Assembly (NCBI GenBank): GCA_002256345.1
Contig: NKIY01000019.1
Coordinates: forward strand, 1-39,450
DNA from: Bradyrhizobiaceae bacterium PARB1
GTDB taxonomy: Bacteria > Pseudomonadota > Alphaproteobacteria > Rhizobiales > Xanthobacteraceae
Length of the DNA stretch: 39,450 nucleotides
Reading direction: 5' to 3'
Positions 20,808-29,710 of the stretch are shown here, piece by piece. Made by a program: the position numbers and the translations under genes. Numbering within the stretch: position 1 is the first letter of the stretch; every line of letters begins with the position of its first letter. The notes under the pieces were generated by a model, which was not told the origin of the DNA, ran no database searches, and saw only the letters and a program-made list of their open reading frames with translations.

Positions 20808-22969
20808 GCCGCGGCTCCCGGTACGATCGGCAATTGTCGCGGCCGCCCCACGCCGAGCTTCGCCATCGCATTGGCGACAGCCGGTCCGAGCGGCGGCACG
20901 CCGGGCTCGCCGACGCCGGTAGGTTTCTCGGTGGACTTCACGATCGCCACCTCGACCTCCGGCATCTCATTGATGCGCAGCGAACGATAGGTGTCGAAAT
21001 TGCCCGCAACCGGTGCGCCGGCATCGAGCGTCTGTTCGGCATAGAGGATGTGGCCGAGCGCAAAGCCGATGCCGCCTTCCATCTGCGCGCGGATGATGTC
21101 GGGATTCACGGCCACGCCGCAGTCCACCGCGCACCAGACCTTGTGCACCTTCGGCCCTTCTTCGGTCATCGACAGTTCGACCACTTGCGCGACGAAGCTG
21201 TTGAAGCTCTCGACCACCGCAACGCCGCGAGCGCGGCCAGCCGGCACCTTGTAGTTCTTCCAGTCGGCAAGTTCGGCGACGGCCTTCAGCACGCCCGCGT
21301 GACGCGGCTTCTTGCCGAGCAATTCGAGACGGCCTTCGACCGGGTCCTTACCTGCCGCTTCGAGCAGTTCGTCGATGAAAGCTTCGACAGCATAGCCGGT
21401 GTGGGTGTGCCCTACCGAGCGCCACCACAATACGGGTACGCCGACATCGACCTGATGCATGTCGCAGCGGAAGTTCGCGACCTCATAAGGAATGTCGTGC
21501 GAGCCTTCGTAGGACGTCGGGTCGAGGCCGTCCTTGAACATGACGGCCTCGAAGAAGGAGCCTTTCATGATGGATTGCGAAACGATCGTGTCGCTCCACG
21601 CCTCGATCTTGCCGTCACGCACAGCGCCGCGCATGCGATGGATGCTGTAAGGGCGATAGTAGCCCCCGCGCATGTCGTCTTCGCGGGTCCAAACCAGCTT
21701 GATCGGCTTGCCGGGCCCGATCGCCTTGGCGACCTCGGCCATCTCGATCGCCTGATGGGTGGATTGCTGCGCGCGGCGTCCAAAGCTGCCGCCGGCGAGA
21801 ACCACATCGATCTTGATCTTGTCCACCGGCAGACCAAACGCCTTCGAGAAGGCCAAGTGGTCTGGCGTCGGGAATTGGCAGCCATAGCGCGCATAGACGG
21901 TTTGACCGTCCCACTTCAGATAACCGTTGAGCGGCTCCATGGCGGCATGAGCGAGATACGGAAAGACATATTCCGTCTCAATCACACGGCCGCCTTTGGC
22001 AATCGATTCCTCAAAATTGCCTTCGGCACGCACCAGCTTGCCCTGCGTTTTCGACAAAGTGCGGAACTGCTGAAGCAATTCGGCGCTACCGCGCTTCTCC
22101 GCCTTGCTGTCATCCCACGCGATCTTCAGCGCTTCGCGTCCCATCTTCGCCGGCCAGAAGCCCTTGGCGTAAACGGCAACACCGGTCGGCACCTGCTTGA
22201 CGTCGACGACACCCGGCACGGCTTTCGCCGCCGTTGCATCGAACGATCGCACCGTGCCGCCAAATTTCGGCGAGCGCGCCACGACCACCGTCAGCATGTC
22301 GGGCTCGTTGATATCGAGCGTATAGAACGCCTTGCCATCGCTCTTATCGGCGCTGTCGAGGCGCTTCACCACGCCTTCCTTGCCGATGAACTTGAAGTTC
22401 GCCGGATCTTTCAGCTTAGGATCCGCCGGCACCGGCATGGTCATCGCCTTGTCGGCGAATTCGCCAAACCGGCCGTCCTTGCCGGATGCATGCTTGAGCA
22501 CACCGTTCTCGATGCCGATCTCGCCGGCCGGCACCTGCCAGGCTTCGGCGGCAGCTGCGACCAGCATCTGCCGTGCAGCGGCACCGACCTGCCGCATCTG
22601 CAGATACGCATTGGCGATGGCGGTAGAGCCGCCGGTCCCCTGCAAACCGAAAGCGAGATTCTTATAGAGCTCCGGATTCGACGGCGCGTGATCGGCGCGC
22701 ATCTGCGACCAGTCGGCATCGAGCTCTTCGGCAACCAACGTCGCAAAGCCGGTGAACGGCCCCTGCCCGAATTCGATCTGCTTGCACAATACAGTGACCG
22801 TGCTGTCCGGCTTGATGATGAGAAACGTATTCGGCGCGATATTGACCTTCGGCTGCGCCGCGGCCTGCGCGAACAATTTGTCGGCGCGCATCACATAAGC
22901 GCCGATGACGAGTCCGGCGCCGGCCTTCAGCAACGTGCGGCGCGATAGCTTGGTGTCGTGAACGGTCAT
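20804..22969 (-). CDS. Periplasmic molybdopterin oxidoreductase, large subunit (IorB/xanthine-oxidase family)
   Basis: Molybdenum-cofactor subunit of the xanthine oxidase family, 721 aa, single-polypeptide IorB type. The N-terminal [15 protein letters not shown] is a Tat signal, which places a folded, cofactor-loaded enzyme in the periplasm. Cofactor and active-site segments include [10 protein letters not shown], a Gly/Arg-rich QSTHQAIE region, and [15 protein letters not shown] near the C-terminus, where the Glu is the expected catalytic base. It sits 3 nt after the [2Fe-2S] subunit and overlaps the dihaem cytochrome, forming a three-gene operon. Such enzymes hydroxylate N-heterocycles or oxidise aldehydes. 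The actual substrate is unknown. Confidence 0.92.
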   Translation of the reverse strand: MTVHDTKLSRRTLLKAGAGLVIGAYVMRADKLFAQAAAQPKVNIAPNTFLIIKPDSTVTVLCKQIEFGQGPFTGFATLVAEELDADWSQMRADHAPSNPELYKNLAFGLQGTGGSTAIANAYLQMRQVGAAARQMLVAAAAEAWQVPAGEIGIENGVLKHASGKDGRFGEFADKAMTMPVPADPKLKDPANFKFIGKEGVVKRLDSADKSDGKAFYTLDINEPDMLTVVVARSPKFGGTVRSFDATAAKAVPGVVDVKQVPTGVAVYAKGFWPAKMGREALKIAWDDSKAEKRGSAELLQQFRTLSKTQGKLVRAEGNFEESIAKGGRVIETEYVFPYLAHAAMEPLNGYLKWDGQTVYARYGCQFPTPDHLAFSKAFGLPVDKIKIDVVLAGGSFGRRAQQSTHQAIEMAEVAKAIGPGKPIKLVWTREDDMRGGYYRPYSIHRMRGAVRDGKIEAWSDTIVSQSIMKGSFFEAVMFKDGLDPTSYEGSHDIPYEVANFRCDMHQVDVGVPVLWWRSVGHTHTGYAVEAFIDELLEAAGKDPVEGRLELLGKKPRHAGVLKAVAELADWKNYKVPAGRARGVAVVESFNSFVAQVVELSMTEEGPKVHKVWCAVDCGVAVNPDIIRAQMEGGIGFALGHILYAEQTLDAGAPVAGNFDTYRSLRINEMPEVEVAIVKSTEKPTGVGEPGVPPLGPAVANAMAKLGVGRPRQLPIVPGAAA

Positions 22970-22972
22970 GGC

Positions 22973-23437
22973 TCAGCCCTCCAGCGATTTCGCAGCGCTA
23001 TGGATCGCAGCGCGGATACGGACATAGGTGGCGCAGCGGCAGATATTGCCGTTCATCGCCAGGTCGATATCTTCGTCGGAGGGTTTGGGATTGAGATTGA
23101 GCAGTGCAGCCGCGCTCATAACCTGACCGGACTGGCAATAGCCGCATTGCGGCACATCGTGGGCTACCCACGCTGTCTGCACCGCCTTGCCTTCCCTGCT
23201 GTTCAGGCCTTCGATGGTGGTGACTTCGCCGGACCCCACTGCCGAGACCGGCATCGAGCAGGAGCGGACTGGCTGACCGTCAAGATAGACCGTGCAGGCA
23301 CCGCATTGCGCGACGCCGCAGCCATATTTGGTGCCGGTCAAACCGGCGCCGTCACGGATTGCCCAAAGGAGAGGAGTGTCCGGGGCCACGTCAATTTGAC
23401 GCGACTCCCCATTGATCTTGAGGGTGAACGCAGCCAT
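22973..23437 (-). CDS. [2Fe-2S] subunit of the molybdopterin oxidoreductase (IorA type)
   Basis: A 154-aa small subunit carrying two [2Fe-2S] clusters: plant-ferredoxin-type Cys at 40, 45, 48 and 60, and the second set at 98, 101, 133 and 135. It has no signal peptide, so it is presumably exported bound to the Tat-targeted large subunit. It is the first gene of the operon. A perfect 22-bp palindrome lies 19 nt upstream of its ATG. Confidence 0.95.
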   Translation of the reverse strand: MAAFTLKINGESRQIDVAPDTPLLWAIRDGAGLTGTKYGCGVAQCGACTVYLDGQPVRSCSMPVSAVGSGEVTTIEGLNSREGKAVQTAWVAHDVPQCGYCQSGQVMSAAALLNLNPKPSDEDIDLAMNGNICRCATYVRIRAAIHSAAKSLEG

Positions 23438-23455
23438 CGCTGTTGTCCTGTGTCG

Positions 23456-23477
23456 TCGAATGTACGCCTACATTCGA
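23456..23477. promoter_or_regulatory. Palindromic operator candidate ahead of the oxidoreductase operon
   Basis: Perfect arms TCGAATGTA/TACATTCGA with centre CGCC. A further half-site, CATTCGA, is at 23492-23498. Immediately upstream of the [2Fe-2S] subunit start, it fits a repressor or activator site. The regulator is unknown. Confidence 0.6.
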
Positions 23478-23593
23478 GTGGTTCTAAGGAGCATTCGACA
23501 CTTACAACCGCACTGCGGAACGGCCTATTCAATTATTTTTGTACCGCGCGGGAACGAAAGTCGTTTTGGGATTCCTTGCGAAACGCCAAGCGC

Positions 23594-24358
23594 TCACAGT
23601 GCCCGCGCGGCATTTCCCTTGAACAAGATCGGACCAGTGGGACGCCCGATAGGAGAGCCCCCTTCTGGCTCCAGCGTGATCTCGAACAACTGGTCCTGCA
23701 CAGTTTCCGGCAACGAGGTCAGGTCGAGGTTCAGCGACCGCGACTGTCCACTCAAGCCGACGGATTTGGGACCGACACTGCGGTCCCAGAGGGTCCAGAC
23801 CTGCAATGTGCGGCCTGCCGGCACGTCGATGGCCCGCAGGGGAATAAGCTCGACCCGGCCGCTGGCAAAGGCGTTGACGACGGCGCCCGCCTCCTTGGTC
23901 GCGTCGTTCACGAGCACGGCAACATAGACCGGCTTACTCTGCGCCAGAGCGATCAACTCGTTGCGGAGCTGGCGTGACGTCCCGATCGCGCCAATCAACA
24001 CGACAGCAAGCAGCAGTGTAGCGCATACGCCACCGATGCCTGCACCTCGCCAGAAGCGGATATTGTGCCACAGCGTAGCGCCGTCGAGCGCCGCCCGGGC
24101 GCCCGGCAGCGGAATCACAGGTCTCGACTTCGTTGAATCCGCAATACGGTCCCAAAGGCCTGCGCTTGGCACGAGCGCTTCCGCGGTCGCGTCGAAATCG
24201 GCCAGACGTTCACGCCATACACCTACGGCTTTGGCAAATCCGATATCGTCGATCATGCGCTGTTCGGCGGCCGCGAGTTCTACGCCCTCCAGCAGCCCCA
24301 TGACATAGTCGGCCGCGACGTCCTCATCCTTGCGCGCATCGTTGTCGTGCATGCTCAT
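23594..24358 (-). CDS. Membrane anti-sigma factor, RskA type
   Basis: A 254-aa anti-sigma factor. The N-terminal cytosolic domain (DVAADYVMGLLEGVE, QRMIDDIGFAKAVGVWRERL) would hold the sigma factor. A single transmembrane helix (GIGGVCATLLLAVVLIGAIG) is followed by an extracytoplasmic RskA C-terminal domain (LPAGRTLQVWTL-like strands, QDQLFEITLEPEGGSP). The start at 24358 is preferred: it overlaps the sigma stop as ATGA and has AGGAG about 8 nt upstream. Release of the sigma factor probably needs regulated proteolysis, but this is inferred from the family. Confidence 0.88.
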   Translation of the reverse strand: MSMHDNDARKDEDVAADYVMGLLEGVELAAAEQRMIDDIGFAKAVGVWRERLADFDATAEALVPSAGLWDRIADSTKSRPVIPLPGARAALDGATLWHNIRFWRGAGIGGVCATLLLAVVLIGAIGTSRQLRNELIALAQSKPVYVAVLVNDATKEAGAVVNAFASGRVELIPLRAIDVPAGRTLQVWTLWDRSVGPKSVGLSGQSRSLNLDLTSLPETVQDQLFEITLEPEGGSPIGRPTGPILFKGNAARAL

Positions 24359-24933
24359 CCCATGCACTCCTGCAACGAAAACAGGCTGCGGCGAACCCAG
24401 CTCTTCACTGTCCCGAGTGGAACCTTCAGCCGTCCGGCCAATTCGCCATGACTCATGCCATGGACATAGGCCAGCACCACGACATCGCGGCGCGGCCGAT
24501 CGATCCGCTCGAGGCAGCGACGCAGCGCGGACGTCTCTGGCATCTGCGTCATCGTTGCGTCGCTATCGATATCGAGCGCGCTCTCATCCGAAGCGTCATA
24601 GCGATGCTCGTTGCGATGGATGCTCAGCGCGCGGTTGCGGACGACCGCATAAAGCCAGCCGCGCGCACTGCCGCGATGCGGATCAAACGAGGCGGCGCTG
24701 CGCCAGATCCTGACAAAGGCATCGTGAACGGCTTCTTCCGCCAGGTCCGACCTGAACAGGATGCGTCTGGCAACGCCAATCATCTTCGGCGCCTCGCTCG
24801 CATAGATCATCTGCAAGGCCGCGCGATCGCCAGCGGCGCAGCGCGCCAGCGCCGCTGCGAGTTGCGCCTCGCGCGCGGCTTCGAACCCGACATCGTCGGA
24901 CTTCGTCGTGTCGCTGACTGGATTTCCGCTCAT
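24355..24933 (-). CDS. ECF-type sigma-70 family sigma factor
   Basis: Extracytoplasmic-function sigma factor with regions 2 (DLAEEAVHDAFVRIWRSAASFD) and 4 (MSHGELAGRLKVPLGTVKSW) only. The ATG at 24933 (MSGNPVSDTT, 192 aa) is chosen because AAGG lies 7 nt before it. A longer frame to 24975 would start at the likely transcription start. It is translationally coupled to the anti-sigma gene. It is divergent from the DUF4394 gene, with a symmetric dyad between them that probably carries its own target promoters. Confidence 0.92.
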   Translation of the reverse strand: MSGNPVSDTTKSDDVGFEAAREAQLAAALARCAAGDRAALQMIYASEAPKMIGVARRILFRSDLAEEAVHDAFVRIWRSAASFDPHRGSARGWLYAVVRNRALSIHRNEHRYDASDESALDIDSDATMTQMPETSALRRCLERIDRPRRDVVVLAYVHGMSHGELAGRLKVPLGTVKSWVRRSLFSLQECMG

Positions 24934-24977
24934 AACCATGCCTTGCATGGACAGACTACCGTTGCTGTGCGGCATTT

Positions 24978-25020
24978 GGATGCACCCGGCCGGAAATTAT
25001 TTTTCCAGAGCGATGCATCC
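24978..25020. promoter_or_regulatory. 43-bp symmetric dyad, candidate bidirectional ECF promoter
   Basis: Arms in order: GGATGCA (24978-24984), 7 nt, GGAAA (24992-24996), TTATT, TTTCC (25002-25006), 7 nt, TGCATCC (25014-25020). The layout is exactly symmetric about 24999. Each strand therefore reads GGAAA-N17-TGCATCC, with -35/-10 spacing suited to a sigma factor, pointing toward the sigma gene and toward DUF4394. Confidence 0.6.
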
Positions 25021-25087
25021 GTTCGGAGCCCCGCGTGAGTAGGCCCTGTATCGGTCCCGAGGGGATCGCAGAAACAGGGAGCCTACC

Positions 25088-25861
25088 ATGTTACTTCGTT
25101 CGCTTTTCATAGCCTCGACAGCTCTGCTGCTGACATCCGCCGCCGCCAATGCCGCTCAGGTCGCCGCGCTGATCGGTGGTGATACCATCGCGATGGTCGA
25201 TACCGCGCAGAAGAAAGCCACCGGTACGGTGAAAGTCAGCGGCATCAACGGAATGCTGGTTGGCATCGACATCCGCCCGGCCGACGGCATGCTCTACGGC
25301 CTTGTCGATGACGGAACCGTGGTGACCATCGACAAGGCCGGCAAGGCAACGATGAAGTCGAAGCTCGACACCATGCTGACCAAGGGCGTCACCGCCACCG
25401 TCGATTTCAACCCGGTGGCCGATCGCCTGCGCGTGATGGGCTCCGACGGCACGAGCCTGCGCGTCAATGTCGATGACGGCAAGGTGACGAAGGACGGCGA
25501 CCACAAATATGCTGAGACAGACATGCACAAGGGCGAGAAACCCAATGTGATCGCCGGCGCCTACACCAATTCGGTGAAGGGCACCAAGGAGACGGCGCTG
25601 TTCAATATCGACGGCACCATCGGCGCACTCGTCAAGCAGGCGCCGCCGAATGACGGCATTCTCGGCGCCGTCGGCAAGCTTGGCATCAAGCCGACGACGG
25701 TGGCCTTCGATATCTGGTCGGACGGCACCAAGAACGAAGCCTGGTTGATGGCCGACGGCACGCTCTATTCGATCGATCTGGCCACCGGCAAAGCGACCGA
25801 AGCCGCCAAGATTTCGGGCGTCACCGGCAAGGTGACGGATATTGCGATCATGGGGATGTGA
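25088..25861 (+). CDS. Exported DUF4394-domain protein
   Basis: A 257-aa secreted protein. The signal peptide MLLRSLFIASTALLLTSAAA ends near ANA-AQ (about residue 22). The rest is a DUF4394 repeat fold, likely a beta-propeller: GGDTIAMVDTAQKKATGTVK, VGIDIRPADGMLYGLVDDG, DFNPVADRLRVMGSDG. Function is unknown. GGGAG precedes the ATG. It is transcribed divergently from the ECF sigma/anti-sigma operon and faces the other half of the symmetric promoter dyad, so it is probably an output of that sigma factor. Confidence 0.85.
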   Translation: MLLRSLFIASTALLLTSAAANAAQVAALIGGDTIAMVDTAQKKATGTVKVSGINGMLVGIDIRPADGMLYGLVDDGTVVTIDKAGKATMKSKLDTMLTKGVTATVDFNPVADRLRVMGSDGTSLRVNVDDGKVTKDGDHKYAETDMHKGEKPNVIAGAYTNSVKGTKETALFNIDGTIGALVKQAPPNDGILGAVGKLGIKPTTVAFDIWSDGTKNEAWLMADGTLYSIDLATGKATEAAKISGVTGKVTDIAIMGM

Positions 25862-25871
25862 TCATTCTCTC

Positions 25872-25900
25872 GGCATGCCCGGCCTTGTGCCGGGCATGCC
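25872..25900. terminator. Bidirectional terminator-like palindrome between convergent genes
   Basis: Perfect 12-bp arms GGCATGCCCGGC/GCCGGGCATGCC with loop CTTGT, between the ends of the DUF4394 gene (25861) and the VOC gene (25918). A short TTTT follows on the plus strand. It also resembles a local REP palindrome. Confidence 0.65.
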
Positions 25901-25917
25901 CGCTTAGCGTTTTGCGC

Positions 25918-26319
25918 TTAGCGTTCGATCAGTTTCCAGCCATTGCCCGACGGATCGCGAAAGCTCGCATCGACTGCACCGTAACGCTCAGTCGGCTCCT
26001 GCGTGAATTCGACGCCGCGGCTGCTCATCTCTTGATAGGCGGCCCGACAATCCTTGACGACGAGTACGAGCGGCGGCATCGCGCCCTTTGCCACCGCTTC
26101 CTGAAGCGCTTGAGCCGTCGCCGCATCCACCACCGGTGGCTGTGGCTTGGACAGGCCGAGCTGAAAATCAGGCTGTTCGGGATGCTGAACGGTCAGCCAG
26201 CGATAATCTCCGTTGCGGATGTCAGTGTGAACGCGAAAGCCAAGCTTCTCGACATAGAACTGCAGCGCTTCGTCTTGATCGCGAACATAGATGCCGGCGA
26301 CCTGAATACCCTGTTTCAT
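25918..26319 (-). CDS. VOC-superfamily (glyoxalase/bleomycin-resistance-like) protein
   Basis: A 133-aa vicinal-oxygen-chelate fold protein with two beta-alpha-beta-beta-beta halves: IQVAGIYVRDQDEALQFYVEKLG and PLVLVVKDCRAAYQEM, ending DPSGNGWKLIE. The family includes glyoxalases, dioxygenases and antibiotic-binding proteins. The sequence does not decide between them. Its ATG overlaps the AraC stop (ATGA), so it is the last gene of a three-gene coupled operon. Confidence 0.88.
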   Translation of the reverse strand: MKQGIQVAGIYVRDQDEALQFYVEKLGFRVHTDIRNGDYRWLTVQHPEQPDFQLGLSKPQPPVVDAATAQALQEAVAKGAMPPLVLVVKDCRAAYQEMSSRGVEFTQEPTERYGAVDASFRDPSGNGWKLIER

Positions 26320-26876
26320 GGAACCTCCTTGTTGGCGGGATCGCTCTTAGCGCCGCTCTCGCGGCGGCGCTTCTCCGAAACTGCGATCTTGAGGTCAGGG
26401 CGCTGTGCGGCGCGCAGGTAACATTGCGGCATCGTCCCGGGAGCACATGTCTCCGCGTTTCGCACTTCGCTTGGACTCTGGCCGGTAATATCCCGAAAGA
26501 CCCGGCCAAATGTTCCCAGACTGCTCCACCCCGTCTGAAAGGCGATATCGGTGACCGGGAGATCGGTATCGCGCAGCAGCGCCATCGCCCGTTCGACGCG
26601 GCGCGACAGCAGGTATCGGTGCGGCGGCGCGCCAAACGCCTGGCGAAAGGATCGCGCAAAATGGGCCTCGGACACACCGCTCACGCCGGCGAGACGACTG
26701 ACCGGCCAGTCCTCATGCGAAGCCTGGTCCATACGATCCTTTGCACGCAGCAACCGCCGAAGCAGGCGCGGGTCCTGCGAAGGAGATGGGGCTTTTGCAA
26801 AAGAATCCTTCCTGTCCGTCATCTCATCTGCCGGATAGCCTTCTCCAAGCTCGAGAGTGCAAGCGCGTAGCCTCAC
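26316..26876 (-). CDS. Short AraC-family transcription regulator
   Basis: A 186-aa regulator consisting of little more than the AraC DNA-binding domain, with two helix-turn-helices: HEDWPVSRLAGVSGVSEAHFARSF-like at about 55-80 and LPVTDIAFQTGWSSLGTFGR at about 105-125. It has no classical N-terminal sugar-binding domain. The start is GTG at 26876, overlapping the dehydrogenase stop as GTGA. Its own stop overlaps the VOC start. AraC plus VOC pairs are common, with the VOC protein often a target. Confidence 0.86.
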   Translation of the reverse strand: MRLRACTLELGEGYPADEMTDRKDSFAKAPSPSQDPRLLRRLLRAKDRMDQASHEDWPVSRLAGVSGVSEAHFARSFRQAFGAPPHRYLLSRRVERAMALLRDTDLPVTDIAFQTGWSSLGTFGRVFRDITGQSPSEVRNAETCAPGTMPQCYLRAAQRPDLKIAVSEKRRRESGAKSDPANKEVP

Positions 26877-27826
26877 ACCCTAACGGGATGTGGCAACGCC
26901 TGCCCTCCATAAAACGCGTCGAGATTGGCGATCACGCAATCCTGCATCGCCATATGCGAGTCGAGCGTGTGACCGCCGATATGCGGCGTCAACACGACAT
27001 TCGGGAAGGCAGTCAGCGCATCGGGCGCATGCGGCTCCTTCTCGAACACGTCGAGCCCAGCGCCGGCAATCGTCTTCTCGGCGAGCGCCGCGATCAGCGC
27101 TGCCTGATCGATCACCGAGCCACGCGAGATGTTCACGACATAACCGTTCGGCCCCAGCTTTTTCAGCATGTCGGCATCGATGATGTGCTGCGTCTCCTTG
27201 CCTGCGCGCACGGCGATCATCAACACGTCGCACCATTCGACCAGCTTCGCGAGATCGGGCTCATAGCGATACGGCAGCTCGTCATACTTCGTACGGTTGG
27301 TGTAGGCGACATCGCATTCGAACGCAGCGACGCGCGACGCAATCTTGCGGCCGATTTCGCCCATGCCGTAGACGCCCACCTTGCGGCCGGGATTGCCGGG
27401 CTGCGGCACCAAGAGCGGCGACGGCTTCGCGCCCGACCAACCGCCTTCGCGCACATATTGATCCGCCGGGATTACGCGCCGCGTCGCCGCGAGCATCAGT
27501 GTCATCGCGAGGTCGGCCACCGATGCCGCATTGGCGCCGGGGCTGTTGCCGACCACGATCTTGCGCTCGAGCGCGGCCTTGAAGTCGACGCCGTCATAGC
27601 CGGTGCCGTAACAGATGATGGCGCCGAGCGCCGGCAGCGTATCCATCACGTCGGCCCGCAGCGCCTGCCCGCCCGCCGTGATCATCGCACGCACATCTTT
27701 CAGTTCGTCGGCTGAAAACAGCGTCGCAGGCGGCTTGCCGGCGGCATCGAGCAGATCGTATCGCTCGCCGATGCGCTTCATCTGGGACTTCGGGAAACGC
27801 GAATAGATCAAGACCTTCTCGGCCAT
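26873..27826 (-). CDS. NAD(P)-dependent D-2-hydroxyacid dehydrogenase
   Basis: A 317-aa cytosolic dehydrogenase of the D-2-hydroxyacid family (glyoxylate/hydroxypyruvate reductase-like). The nucleotide motif GMGEIG is at 154-159. The catalytic residues fit R235 (ISRGS), E264 (FEKEP) and H282 (TPHIGG). AGGA lies 8 nt before the ATG. It is the first gene of an overlapping operon with the AraC regulator and VOC protein. Its promoter must lie within or beside the rplA terminator region. Confidence 0.9.
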   Translation of the reverse strand: MAEKVLIYSRFPKSQMKRIGERYDLLDAAGKPPATLFSADELKDVRAMITAGGQALRADVMDTLPALGAIICYGTGYDGVDFKAALERKIVVGNSPGANAASVADLAMTLMLAATRRVIPADQYVREGGWSGAKPSPLLVPQPGNPGRKVGVYGMGEIGRKIASRVAAFECDVAYTNRTKYDELPYRYEPDLAKLVEWCDVLMIAVRAGKETQHIIDADMLKKLGPNGYVVNISRGSVIDQAALIAALAEKTIAGAGLDVFEKEPHAPDALTAFPNVVLTPHIGGHTLDSHMAMQDCVIANLDAFYGGQALPHPVRV

Positions 27827-27847
27827 TTGCTCATTCCTGCTGCGGTC

Positions 27848-27885
27848 AAAAAGAAAGGGCGGAACCGGTTGCCCGATTCCGCCCT
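27848..27885 (-). terminator. Intrinsic terminator after rplA
   Basis: Arms AGGGCGGAA (27856-27864) and TTCCGCCCT (27877-27885). On the transcript strand it is followed by TTCTTTTTGACC. It closes the secE-nusG-rplK-rplA transcript before the accessory operon. Confidence 0.9.
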
Positions 27886-27910
27886 GGTTTCTTGCAAGCC
27901 TTGTTCCGGC

Positions 27911-28603
27911 TTAGCTGAGCACGGTGTTCGGCTCAACCTTGATGCCGACGCCCATGGTCGAGGACACGGCCACGCGCTGGACATAGGTGCCCTTGGCGCC
28001 GGCCGGCTTCGCCTTCACAACGGCGTCGGCGAGAGCCTTGATGTTCTCGACGAGCTTCTCGGCACCGAACGACGCCTTGCCAACGCCAGCCTGGATGATA
28101 CCGGCCTTCTCGACGCGGAACTCGACCGAACCGCCCTTGGCACCCTTCACAGCGCCGACGACGTCCATGGTCACAGTGCCGATCTTCGGGTTTGGCATCA
28201 TGCCGCGCGGACCGAGCACCTTACCGAGACGGCCGACCAGCGGCATCATGTCGGGGGTGGCGATACAACGGTCGAAGTCGATCTGGCCGTTCTGGACTTT
28301 CTCGGCCAGGTCTTCCGCACCGACAACGTCGGCGCCGGCAGCCTTGGCTTCCTCTGCCTTGGGACCACGGGCGAACACGCCGACGCGGAGCGTACGGCCG
28401 GTGCCGTTCGGCAGGGTGACGACGCCGCGGACCATCTGGTCGGCGTGGCGCGGATCGACGCCGAGATTCAGCGAGACTTCGATGGTCTCGTCGAACTTCG
28501 CCTTGGCGCGTTCCTTCACCATCTTGATCGCTTCGTCGATCGTGTAGAGCTTCTCGCGATCAACGCCTTCGCGAATAGCCTTCAAACGCTTTCCGATTGC
28601 CAT
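27911..28603 (-). CDS. rplA: 50S ribosomal protein L1
   Basis: L1, the mobile stalk protein next to the ribosomal E site, 230 aa, full length ([32 protein letters not shown]). It starts 6 nt after rplK and ends at a strong terminator. In E. coli L1 represses the rplKA mRNA. Here rplA is separated from rplJ by about 8.4 kb of unrelated genes, so the two halves of the classical operon must be transcribed separately. Confidence 0.98.
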   Translation of the reverse strand: MAIGKRLKAIREGVDREKLYTIDEAIKMVKERAKAKFDETIEVSLNLGVDPRHADQMVRGVVTLPNGTGRTLRVGVFARGPKAEEAKAAGADVVGAEDLAEKVQNGQIDFDRCIATPDMMPLVGRLGKVLGPRGMMPNPKIGTVTMDVVGAVKGAKGGSVEFRVEKAGIIQAGVGKASFGAEKLVENIKALADAVVKAKPAGAKGTYVQRVAVSSTMGVGIKVEPNTVLS

Positions 28604-28609
28604 TGTCGC

Positions 28610-29038
28610 TTACCCCTGAACCTGCAGACCCATCGAGCGGGCAGAGCCCTCGACCATGCGCATGGCCGACTCGACGGAATCACAATTGAGATCCTTCATC
28701 TTCTTCTCGGCGATCTCGCGCACCTGGGCGGAGGTCACCTTGCCGGCGACGTCGCGGCCCGGCGCCTTCGAGCCGGACTGGATCTTCGCTGCCTGCTTGA
28801 GGAAGTAGGACATCGGAGGGGTCTTCATCTCGAAGGTGAACGAACGATCAGCATAGATCGTGATCACCACCGGAATCGGGGTGTTCTTTTCTTCCTTCTG
28901 CGTCTGCGCGTTGAATGCTTTGCAGAATTCCATGATGTTCAGACCACGCTGACCAAGCGCGGGACCGATCGGGGGCGAAGGGTTCGCCGCACCGGCCGGC
29001 ACCTGAAGCTTCAGGTATCCGGTCACTTTCTTTGCCAT
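28610..29038 (-). CDS. rplK: 50S ribosomal protein L11
   Basis: L11, a GTPase-centre protein that binds the thiostrepton loop of 23S rRNA and is needed for RelA activation, 142 aa, full length ([20 protein letters not shown] with [18 protein letters not shown]). It follows nusG after 128 nt and is nearly fused to rplA. Confidence 0.98.
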   Translation of the reverse strand: MAKKVTGYLKLQVPAGAANPSPPIGPALGQRGLNIMEFCKAFNAQTQKEEKNTPIPVVITIYADRSFTFEMKTPPMSYFLKQAAKIQSGSKAPGRDVAGKVTSAQVREIAEKKMKDLNCDSVESAMRMVEGSARSMGLQVQG

Positions 29039-29166
29039 TGTACACTCCTGTTGTGCCGGCCGAGGCCGGCGGTTTCAGGTTTCGTGGTGCGGTTCGAGTG
29101 CGGCTGGCAACCGCCCTCTCCTCCCACGACCTTCAAAACGCGAAGCAAAGCTTCACGCTATTGCGA

Positions 29167-29697
29167 TCAGACCTTCTCGACCTGACCGAATTCCAGTTCG
29201 ACCGGCGTTGCGCGGCCGAAGATCGACACAGCGACCTTCACGCGCGAACGGGCATCGTCGACTTCTTCCACCACGCCTGAGAACGACGCGAACGGGCCGT
29301 CGGCCACCTTGACGTTCTCGCCAACCTCGAACGACACCGAGGTCTTCGGACGCTCCACGCCTTCCTGCACTTGATGCAGGATGCGCATGGCTTCCGATTC
29401 CGAGATCGGCATCGGCTTGTTTTCTGCGCCGAGGAAGCCCGTAACCTTCGGGGTATTCTTGATGAGGTGGAAAGCCTCGTCGGTGAGCTGCATCTTCACC
29501 AGCACATAGCCGGGGAAGAACTTGCGCTCGGCTTCCATCTTGCGGCCACGACGGACCTCGGTGACCTTTTCGGTCGGGACCAGCACCTGTTCGAACAGGT
29601 CTTCCACGCCACGCTGCTTCGCCTGCTCCTTGATGGATTCGGCGACCTTCTTTTCGAAGTTCGAATAGGCGTGAACGATGTACCAGCGCATGCTCAT
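29167..29697 (-). CDS. nusG: Transcription elongation/antitermination factor NusG
   Basis: NusG, 176 aa. The N-terminal NGN domain (RWYIVHAYSNFEKKVAESI, RKFFPGYVLVKM) binds the polymerase clamp. The C-terminal KOW domain (VGENVKVADGPFASFSGVVE) links to Rho or ribosomal S10. It starts 13 nt after secE, the conserved pairing. Confidence 0.98.
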   Translation of the reverse strand: MSMRWYIVHAYSNFEKKVAESIKEQAKQRGVEDLFEQVLVPTEKVTEVRRGRKMEAERKFFPGYVLVKMQLTDEAFHLIKNTPKVTGFLGAENKPMPISESEAMRILHQVQEGVERPKTSVSFEVGENVKVADGPFASFSGVVEEVDDARSRVKVAVSIFGRATPVELEFGQVEKV

Positions 29698-29710
29698 AAT
29701 TCAGGTCCGT

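Noticed and set aside
20783-22948. 721-aa plus-strand frame opposite the molybdopterin subunit
   Set aside because: Mirror of a real gene with Tat signal and cofactor motifs on the minus strand.
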